A stretch of 64,000 nucleotides of DNA from CAWJTV01 sp963845695. Its GTDB lineage: Bacteria; Planctomycetota; Planctomycetia; Isosphaerales; Isosphaeraceae. Shown here piece after piece: positions 57,623 to 64,000 of the stretch (within the stretch, counting starts at the first letter, position 1; every line of letters starts with the position of its first letter). A program made the position numbers and the translations under genes. The stretch is taken from the NCBI GenBank assembly GCA_963845695.1, contig CAWJTQ010000018.1, forward strand, positions 88,797-152,796. Direction: 5' to 3'. Under the pieces are notes generated by a model. It was not told the origin of the DNA. It did no database searches and saw only the letters and a list, made by a program, of their open reading frames with translations.

Positions 57623-59476
57623 TCAATGCCGCGCCCCTTCATGGTTAGCCGGGTTGCGCAGCGCCTCCTGCGTCCGGGCGCGGATCTCCGAGGCGATCGG
57701 GGCAACGCGGGGGTCCCGGGCCACGAGGATTCCCGCCCGTTGCCTCAGGGCCTTCACCACCCATCGGCATTCGCCCGACAGTTCGTCCTGATTGTCGCCG
57801 ATCTCCACCAGGGCCCGGGCGTATGCCCGGCATTGCTTCAGCGCGTCGGGGCCGTAATTGTCCAGCACGTCCTTGCGGAAATCCTCATTCATCCGAGCGA
57901 CATGCTCCGGCGTCTTGATCTTGGCGGCGCGAGCCGCCACCCGATTGTCAATCTCCCTGGTGAGCGCGTCCATCTCCGCGATGAACTCGGCCAGTTCCGG
58001 ATGCGCCTCTTTCTGGCTGGCCAGATAATCTCGCATCTTCTTCCCGAACTCGACGTAGCGCGTGATCCGGCCGCGGATGTGTTTGACGAACGTCAGCCCA
58101 TCGTCGAGTATCTGCTCGATCTCGGCACGCTTCGCTTTTTGCTCTTTCTTCTGGTAGATGGGTGTGAGGGTGTCGCGCACTTCGCAGGTCGCCTGGCCCT
58201 TGTACTCGGCTTTCTGCCCTTCCAGGTCGAGGATATGCTGGCACGGGCCGACACCCAGGGTATTGCGCATCACGTCGACCACGGTGTACACATCCAGAGG
58301 CGTTTGCGCCACTCGGTTGATCGGATAAATGACGACCGGCCCGTGGAGTTTGAGGACACGGCTCTTGAGCGGCTGCAAGTAGCCGCGCTGGTCGTGATCG
58401 GACCAGCACGGGTACGGGTATTCGCCCAGTACCGTGTTCCATCGCATCCGGTTGCGATCGATCTGCTCCTCGCCGCTGCCGAGCCAGGAGGGCTTGACAT
58501 ACTTGCCGTCCTTCTGCTCTTGCAGGAGCATTTCCCAACTGTCGGTCAGATCGTTGGACCGGGTGAAATCGACACGCCACTGGGCCGGGAATGGCATTTT
58601 CCAGTCCATGGAGATGACCTTGCCGGTGTCGGCGGGCTTCAGCTCGCGCGTGTGCCAGATCTTGGGGGCTTCCATCAGCGCGGCCCAGATCGGCTTGCCC
58701 TCGAAGCCGATCTCGGACCCGGTGATCATGCGCCGGTCGCCTTGGCCGGAGAGCGTGACCTTCATGTCCTGCTGCCGGTTCTCGAAGACGCACATGGCGA
58801 TGGCGTCACCCTCGCCGATCAGGTGCAGAAAAAAGTTCTCGCTGGGGAGCTCGGCCGCATCAAGGGGCAGCCGGGTGGCGTCGATGGTGATGTCGTCGGC
58901 GAAGAAATCCGGCAGGACACCGAAGCGACCTGGGCATTCGACGCGCAGCTTGCCCGCCCCGGTCCCCGGCACCGCCTGGATGGAGACATCGCCCCGCTTG
59001 ATGCGGAACTGGCCGGCGAGCTCGGCGCCTTTTGCGGTCTGGAATATCGCTTCAAGGCAGGCGCCCCCTCGGGTGTTCTCGACGACCGCCACGCGCTCCA
59101 GGCGCGCGGCGGGTTCTCCCGCGGCCGTTAGCAAGCGTAATCGCAGCCGGGCCGCCGGGCCGCCCTGCGTCACGGCATGGACTTCCACGGCCGAATCCTG
59201 CCGGCGCAGCACGGCGACGACCCGGCCATTGCTCAGGACGGCGTCGCCTTTGAAGGAGTCGGTCGTCTCCCCCACGGGTATGGCGGTCCAGTCATTCTGG
59301 CCCGTCAGGGCCGATGGCACCAGAGCTTCCGCGGCCGGCCGGCCCGTGTCCCAGACGATGATGCCGGTCCTCGGCTTGGCCGGGGACGTTTGCGGCTCGT
59401 CGGCGCCGCGGGTCGCGCCCGCCCACGCCAGCGCCGCGAGAGGTAAAGCAATGCGGACGATCACAGGCCAGCGCAT
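57623..59476 (-). CDS. Large secreted protein of unknown function, 617 aa
   Basis: Signal peptide MRWPVIVRIALPLAALAWAG with cleavage near ATRGAD. The N-terminal half is beta-rich (PVGETTDSFKGDAVLSNGRV onward). The middle resembles a carbohydrate-active beta-sandwich in composition, but I cannot name a family. The C-terminal third is helical and charged (AEIEQILDDGLTFVKHIRGR, RYVEFGKKMRDYLASQKEAH, VARMNEDFRKDVLDNYGPDA), likely an alpha-helical bundle. The frame is intact over 1.85 kb. It is the first gene of the six-gene operon ending at the SGNH gene, spaced 70 bases from the next, and may be the substrate-facing component. Function unknown. Confidence 0.8.
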   Translation of the reverse strand: MRWPVIVRIALPLAALAWAGATRGADEPQTSPAKPRTGIIVWDTGRPAAEALVPSALTGQNDWTAIPVGETTDSFKGDAVLSNGRVVAVLRRQDSAVEVHAVTQGGPAARLRLRLLTAAGEPAARLERVAVVENTRGGACLEAIFQTAKGAELAGQFRIKRGDVSIQAVPGTGAGKLRVECPGRFGVLPDFFADDITIDATRLPLDAAELPSENFFLHLIGEGDAIAMCVFENRQQDMKVTLSGQGDRRMITGSEIGFEGKPIWAALMEAPKIWHTRELKPADTGKVISMDWKMPFPAQWRVDFTRSNDLTDSWEMLLQEQKDGKYVKPSWLGSGEEQIDRNRMRWNTVLGEYPYPCWSDHDQRGYLQPLKSRVLKLHGPVVIYPINRVAQTPLDVYTVVDVMRNTLGVGPCQHILDLEGQKAEYKGQATCEVRDTLTPIYQKKEQKAKRAEIEQILDDGLTFVKHIRGRITRYVEFGKKMRDYLASQKEAHPELAEFIAEMDALTREIDNRVAARAAKIKTPEHVARMNEDFRKDVLDNYGPDALKQCRAYARALVEIGDNQDELSGECRWVVKALRQRAGILVARDPRVAPIASEIRARTQEALRNPANHEGARH

Positions 59477-59931
59477 GAGGCATCCCCCTCGCTCAAGCTC
59501 GCTTCAAGAAACCCCGGTCTTCCCGCAACCCTAACTTCCACAGCCGTATATTCCTGGGAATCGGTCTCGACACGAGCAGCTCGATTCTACCCCAGCGGAG
59601 GATGGCTGACACTAGGTCACTTGAATGTCAAAACTCATAGCGCTTGAGTCAAGTCTGGGCGTTCGGGCCGATATGTCGCGCAGGATCTGCTACCCCAGGA
59701 GGCAAAGGCATTTGAGTGCGTCGGTCCGACGACACCGACGCGTTTTTGGGGGGGTGCCTCTGGACCTCAGGTCGCCAGACCAGCTTGAATGCTGCCGCAC
59801 CTGGCACTTACCTGAACCGTTGTCACCCCCGGCCCGTGAACGAGTACCACGCTGGTATTGGGCCCGACACGACGCCATCGTGAACAGGAGCGGTGCGGAT
59901 GCTCGATGTGGCGGACGTCGGAGGGCCGGCC
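59477..59931. other. Intergenic region with dispersed repeat B copy 2
   Basis: Lies between the end of the ECF sigma gene and the start of the secreted-protein operon, so it should carry the operon promoter on the minus strand. It contains repeat B copy 2 (59720-59842) and a G run (59748-59754). No gene seen. Confidence 0.5.
59720..59842 (-). repeat. Dispersed repeat B, copy 2
   Basis: Reverse-complement relative of 47077-47197. Read on the minus strand it gives CGTTCACGGGCCG, GACA, AGGTGCGGCAGCAT, CCAGAGGCACCC and ACGCGTCGGTGTCGTCGGAC in the same order as copy 1. It is located just downstream of the ECF sigma gene. Confidence 0.7.
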
Positions 59932-60537
59932 TCAATTCGGTTCTTTGCTGAGCCGGCGCAGCTCCTCTTCGATCATCCGCTGGACCCGGTGCTTGGCGAT
60001 GAAGACCCGGGCGACCGTCATGCCGAGTTCCCCCGCGACATCGGCACCTGCACGCTGGTCGATGGCCGTCAGGCGGAAGGCCCGCCAGTTCGCCGGCTTG
60101 ACCCGCTTCTCGGCGCGTCGCATGGCGATCTCGAGTAGCTCGCGGTCGAAGGCGTCTTCCATCCGGCCGCTCAGGTCGTCGAGGGCCGCGCGGGAGTCGA
60201 GGAGCGCCCGGAACCACTCCGGGTCCTCGGTCGATTCGCGGCGGTGCGACCGGACGAAGTCGGTCCAGGCGTTCTGCGTGACCGTCTTGAGCCAGGCGCG
60301 GAAGCTCCGGTCGGGATCGTAGTCGAACGACTTCATCGCGGCGAGGAGCTTGACCAGAACCTCCTGGACGACGTCGTCGGCGTCATCAGGCCGTGCGCCC
60401 CACCGCAGGCACCACTCCCGGATCATCGGCTGGTAGCGGCGGACGAACTCCTCCCACGCCGCGACGTCGGCGGGATCGCGGCGGACTCGCATCATCAGGC
60501 TGATCGAGGTCTCGGCCTCCGGCTTCTCGGTCGGCAT
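59932..60537 (-). CDS. ECF-family RNA polymerase sigma factor
   Basis: 201 aa. Region 2 is clear: EEFVRRYQPMIREWCLRWGA, ARPDDADDVVQEVLVKLLAA and SFRAWLKTVTQNAWTDFVRS. Region 4 is DVAGELGMTVARVFIAKHRV followed by QRMIEEELRRL. This spacing is typical of the planctomycete-expanded ECF groups in which the sigma factor is followed by a protein kinase or propeller protein; here the next gene downstream on the same strand is the 617-aa secreted protein, 455 bases away. No anti-sigma gene adjoins it. Confidence 0.9.
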   Translation of the reverse strand: MPTEKPEAETSISLMMRVRRDPADVAAWEEFVRRYQPMIREWCLRWGARPDDADDVVQEVLVKLLAAMKSFDYDPDRSFRAWLKTVTQNAWTDFVRSHRRESTEDPEWFRALLDSRAALDDLSGRMEDAFDRELLEIAMRRAEKRVKPANWRAFRLTAIDQRAGADVAGELGMTVARVFIAKHRVQRMIEEELRRLSKEPN

Positions 60538-60700
60538 CGGCGCCCTCCGGCTCGGGTCGGACGGATCGTTGACCCGACTTCGGGCCGACGACGCTTGCAG
60601 GCGCCAACCAATCTATCATGAGTTCGCGGGGTGCGAAAGCGGCTCGCCTGGAGCGCATCGCCGTTGTGTTGCGCACGCACGCAGTCCGCTCCCGAAGAAC

Positions 60701-60719
60701 CTCCCTTCGCAAGGGGGGG
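60701..60719. repeat. G-rich hairpin 1
   Basis: CTCCCTT-CGC-AAGGGGGGG forms a C/G-rich stem with a 3-base loop. The same type of hairpin is at 61604-61622. The two bracket the PIN/antitoxin module. Confidence 0.5.
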
Positions 60720-60802
60720 ACGAATTCGGGACCGATCCGCCTCAATTCCTCATAGCCGTAGGATCGCCAGCGGCCTCGCGGGTGGGAGAAGGACATCCTT
60801 TG

Positions 60803-61271
60803 GTCAAGGTAACGCCGGGTCGTCGAGATAGAGTACGTCCATGCCGGAGAGCCTGGAGAACCCCCGGTCATTCGTCAAGAACGCCTCGCAGGCGGTCCGC
60901 CTGGCGGTGGCGATGTGCACTACGCTGATCGCGTAGAAAGCGGCGTCGGGCAGCTTGAATGCCGTCGAGGCCCGCTCGGCGGCGGCCTGGATCCAAACGT
61001 CGCGCGTGACGGGGATGACCGAGAGCCCGTCGCGAGTGGTAACCAGGTCACTGTAGAGGTCGATGAGCCGTTAGTCGCCCTGCCGCAAGGGTACGACGAG
61101 CACCTCGGCAAGAGTCAGCTCGCTGGTGTACGCCGAGACCTCGCCGTTCTGGATCATCTCTCCCAGCTTGGCGACAGCCGCCGCCGCGGGGGCAAAGTTC
61201 TCCAGCGTATAAATGAAGAAGTTGGTGTCGAGGTAGACCCGACGGCCCTGATAGGCGTTTATGGTCCCCAT
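60803..61271 (-). pseudogene. PIN-domain (VapC-like) toxin interrupted by an in-frame stop
   Basis: ATG 61271 gives MGTINAYQGRRVYLDTNFFI, with the first PIN Asp in YLDTNFF and a Glu in SELTLAEVL. A TAA at 61071-61073 follows RQGD. The same frame then continues without a shift: RLIDLYSDLVTTRDGLSVIP, KLPDAAFYAISVVHIATARR (third acidic residue) and LTNDRGFSRLSGMDVLYLDD to a TGA at 60803. All PIN acidic positions are thus encoded, but a nonsense codon splits them. Unlike most breaks in this window it is a substitution-type stop. Such proteins are Mg-dependent RNases. The start overlaps the antitoxin gene by 13 bases. Confidence 0.8.
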
Positions 61272-61483
61272 GCATCGCGTTCCTCGCGGATTGCGCGATC
61301 GGCGGACTGGATATCGGGGTAGAGCCCTTGGCCGGCCCCGATGAAGTCGGTAAACCGGCGACTCGGCCGGTCCTCTTCCATCAGGATGATGATCTCCGCC
61401 TGACGCCCTTCCGGCAGTTCTTTCGACACCACCTCGATCCGCCCACCGGGCTGAATGGTCACGGTCCGCTTGATCGCCGTCAT
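61259..61483 (-). CDS. Putative antitoxin of the PIN toxin, 74 aa
   Basis: ATG 61483 (MTAIKRTVTIQPGGRIEVVS) encodes a small protein with a beta-rich N-terminus and an acidic, Arg-rich C-terminus (SADRAIREERDAWGP). It precedes and overlaps the PIN gene by 13 bases, the usual antitoxin-first order of vapBC-type modules. The V-T-I-x-P-G-G-R-I-E start recalls AbrB/SpoVT-like or DUF2281-like antitoxins, but the family is not certain. Confidence 0.75.
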   Translation of the reverse strand: MTAIKRTVTIQPGGRIEVVSKELPEGRQAEIIILMEEDRPSRRFTDFIGAGQGLYPDIQSADRAIREERDAWGP

Positions 61484-61603
61484 GGTCGCCTCCTCCTTCG
61501 TGGACTGGCCCGCTTCACCGATGCCCATCGTCCCAGATCTGCATCAGTCGAACAAGCTCGCCTGCCTCGGGGGGATGATCCGGCAGACCGGCCCGTATCT
61601 CGT

Positions 61604-61622
61604 CCCCCCTTACGAAGGGGGG
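61604..61622. repeat. G-rich hairpin 2
   Basis: CCCCCCTT-ACG-AAGGGGGG, an 8-bp perfect stem overlapping the stop codon of the FG-GAP gene. It could terminate that transcript. Similar to the hairpin at 60701-60719. Confidence 0.55.
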
Positions 61623-64000
61623 GCCAGGGGGGGTACTTCGGGAGAGAGCTTCGCGCGCTCCATCCAATTGTGAAGCGATCTACGTCCTTGGGCTCGCCGG
61701 ATCGCCCGGGGCACGGCCGCCGCCGTGATCAGGACCGCCGCCGTCGCGATCGGCAGCGCCAGCCGCCCGCGACCGGCCGCGATCCGCTCGCCCCGCGGGC
61801 CGTCGGCGTCTTGGCGCCCTACAGCGAGGTGTCCCTCGGCCGCCAGCTCGGCGATGGCCGCATCGGCCGCGGCGGCGGGCCCGGCCGGCGGGGACGACGA
61901 CGGCCGACGATCGGAGGAGGGTGCCGAAACCGGCGGTGGCCCCGGCGGCGCCGCACGGCCCGGAGGAGCGACCGGGCCGGCCCTGGCATCCTCCGACAAG
62001 CCGGCCCGCTCCAGCACCCCGGCGCGCACCTGCTCCCACGCCCGTTCCAGGCCCGTCGCGATCCGATCCCACACCGGCAGGCTCGTGGGGGCCGGGGCGG
62101 CGACGGCGGCCGGTCCGGGGGCGGGCACTGGATCGTCGGCCCCCTCGACCGTCGGTCCGGGGCGGTCGTTGCGGGCCGGTTGACCCAGCGAGCCCGGGCC
62201 GGTCCCCGGCAGGACGTTGGCCAGCAGCGCGACGCCTCCCTCGACGTCTGCAAACCCCGCGAACTCGCCCGGGACGACCGAGACGGTGAACAGTGGGGCG
62301 ATCAGGCTCAGCGTCGTTCCGTTGGCACTCAGGAGCTGCGCCACCTGCTGGAACGAGCCCACCGTCGCCGACGCCAGCGCCGAGCTGGACGACTCGCCCG
62401 TCCCGCCGGCCAGCGCCGCGCCGGAGAGCGCCGCGCCCGGGCTCAGGGCGAAGGCCATCGCCGTCGCCGCCTCGCGACCCGCCGTGCTGGCGTAGAAGCT
62501 GAGCGTGCCGTCGGAGACCCCGGCGAAGCTCAGGCTGGTCGGCTCGGGCACCGCGGGACTGGTCAACGTCTGGGACAGGCTCAGGCCGCCCGGCCCGCCC
62601 AGCAACAGCGCCAGGCGGCCGTCGCCGTTGTTGCCCACCACCAGGTCGGTGAACCCGTCGCCGGTGAAGTTGCCGGCAAACCCGGAGGTCGGCGCGTCGC
62701 CGCCGGTCGCGAACGTCTGGGTAGGCGGCCGTGACGCATTCAGGTCGGTGATCAGCGTGCCATCGTTCGAGCCGGTGTTGAGCGTGGCCAGCTCCTGGCC
62801 CAGCCCGTTGAAATTCCCCAGGAACAGCGAGGACGGCGCCTGGCCGACGGGGATCGTCTTGGTCGCCTGCTTGAAGAACCCGCCGCCGACGCCGGGGAAG
62901 ATCTGGACGTTATCGGCCCCGCTGTTGGCCACGGCCAGGTCGGTCTGACCGTTGCCCAGCAGGTCGCCCACGGCCATCGCGACCGGCCCGGCTTCGGTCT
63001 GGACCCGCGGCCCCGGGATCATGGTCCAGCTCGACCCGCTGCCCTGTCCCAGCAACACCGAGACATCGTTGGAGCCGGTGTCGGCGACCAGCAGGTCGGG
63101 CTGACCGTTGAGGTCGTACACCGCCAGTCCGGTCGGGTCGGTGCCGACGGGGAAGCCCGCGGTGCCGTTGATCGGCGGGCCGAACTGACCGTTGCCCAGC
63201 CCGGGATAGACCAGCACGTTGTTGCCGCCGCTGTTGGCGACGATCAGGTCGGGGATGAGGTACTTGCCGTCCTGATTCGGAATGAGGTCCGCCAGCAGGA
63301 CGGCGCCCGGGGCGAGCACACCGGTGGCCTGGTTGCCGACGACCTGGGGACTGGTGGAACTCTGGTTCGTCGAGCCGTAGACGACCGTGACGCGGTTGAG
63401 CGACTGGTCGGCGAAGATGAAGTCGCGGGCACCATTGCCGGTGAGGTCGGCGACGGCCAGGGCGATGTCGGCCTTCACCGGCTCGAAGGGCCGAAACGTG
63501 CCGTCGCGTTGCCGACGAGGATCAACACGTCGCCATAGGCGTTGCCGACCAGGAGGTCGAGCTTGCCGTTACCCAGGAGGTCGGCGACGGTCAGGCCGGT
63601 GGGATCGACGCCGGCGTCGTAGGTGGTTGGGGGCAAGAAACCGCCTTTGCCGTTGCCGAGATAGATGCTCACGCCCTGGGCGGTGAGGACCGCGAGGTCG
63701 GCGATGCCGTTGCCCGTGAAGTCGCCCATGCGGACGACCTCGGCGGGGTTCGCGGTCTCGATCGTGACGGGGTTGGCGAACCAACCGCCGCCGACGTTCG
63801 CGAGCACATCGAGCGTGTTCGAGCCGGGGTTGATCGTCACCAGGCTGCTCGGACCACCGGGCGTCAGCGGCTCGCCGGCCACGCTCGCCGTCGCCTCCAG
63901 ACTGGTGATCTCGGGCGAACTGCTGGGATCGATCGCGGACAGGCCCGTACCGGCGCGATACGGGACCAGGGCCGCGAATCGGTCGTCGCCATCGTTGTAC
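61610..64000 (-). CDS. FG-GAP/VCBS-repeat surface protein with C-terminal membrane anchor (5' end outside window)
   Basis: The frame is open to the right edge (reading YNDGDDRFAALVPYRAGTG at the boundary). One missing base near 63480 separates 63475-63999 from 61610-63478. About eight FG-GAP-like repeats are visible: GDFTGNGIADLAVLTAQGVS, VADLLGNGKLDLLVGNAYGD, VADLTGNGARDFIFADQSLN, VGDLLGNGQTDLAVANSGAD and GNFTGDGFTDLVVGNNGDGR, which would form a Ca-binding beta-propeller. A long Pro/Ala-rich segment (about 61850-62180) resembles a cell-wall spacer. It leads to a hydrophobic helix (LALPIATAAVLITAAAVP) and a basic tail, consistent with a membrane anchor. Secreted adhesion or structural role inferred. 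Confidence 0.85.

Noticed and set aside
57626..59131. 501-codon plus-strand frame opposite the 617-aa secreted protein
   Set aside because: Low-complexity shadow; the minus frame has a signal peptide, correct operon spacing and protein-like composition.
61328..62734. 468-codon plus-strand frame over the antitoxin and FG-GAP genes
   Set aside because: Composition is a mirror of the Pro/Ala-rich minus-strand segment; no recognisable domain.

Overview
The window is high-GC bacterial DNA whose gene content points to a planctomycete, most likely of the Isosphaeraceae type. Signs are a DUF1549/DUF1553 cytochrome protein next to a DUF1501 protein, ThuA and Tat-exported Gfo/Idh/MocA proteins, a secreted protein opening with the LEPLEARELLSG sorting motif, FG-GAP, RHS and dockerin surface proteins, and FGE-sulfatase/TolB-like lipoproteins. 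No rRNA, tRNA or CRISPR array was seen.

Layout. 1-9.8 kb: a giant RHS/YD-repeat surface protein ending in a dockerin-like module (5' end off the window), then a secreted vanadium-haloperoxidase/PAP2 protein. 9.9-18.8 kb: two small unknown genes, selD, a toxin-antitoxin-like pair, an HpcH/HpaI aldolase, transaldolase, a HAD phosphatase, and a divergent TetR/SDR pair whose promoter region carries a 246-bp hairpin element. 18.8-23.7 kb: gatC-gatA-gatB and glmU. 23.8-33 kb: a redoxin/cytochrome c/copper-monooxygenase-like protein, an FGGY kinase, dtd, an oxidoreductase, a membrane glycosyltransferase, an MBL hydrolase and a zinc-ribbon protein. 33-40.5 kb: a typical planctomycete catabolic or export cluster (ThuA, Gfo/Idh/MocA, DUF1549/1553, DUF1501). 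40.5-45 kb: a GH38-like protein with YceH, and an AhpD-like protein. 45.9-50.6 kb: a sulfatase relic, blaI, and an M56 peptidase fused to a glutamine-amidotransferase-like domain that is cut off by a transposase remnant. 51.1-59.5 kb: a six-gene minus-strand operon (secreted protein, FGE-TolB fusion, TolB-like protein, FGE-like lipoprotein, MBOAT acyltransferase, SGNH hydrolase). 59.9-64 kb: an ECF sigma factor, a PIN/antitoxin pair and an FG-GAP protein running off the right edge.

Two things shape any reading of this window. First, single-base frameshifts are everywhere: by my reading about 38 of them, roughly 28 extra bases and 10 missing bases, often in short C or G runs. They hit housekeeping genes such as glmU, and gatA carries a compensating pair. 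Residual sequencing or assembly error is therefore the leading explanation, and I annotate such loci as whole genes with the break points listed. A few loci look truly decayed (sulfatase, SDR fragment, transposase remnant).

Second, the most system-like locus is the 51-59.5 kb operon. It couples an acyl-transfer pair (MBOAT plus SGNH) to exported beta-propeller and FGE-like proteins, which suggests a cell-surface polymer acylation module. The intergenic DNA also carries several repeat families: a 210-bp direct repeat, a roughly 120-bp inverted repeat pair, a 246-bp MITE-like hairpin, a 324-bp palindrome and G-rich hairpins around the PIN module.
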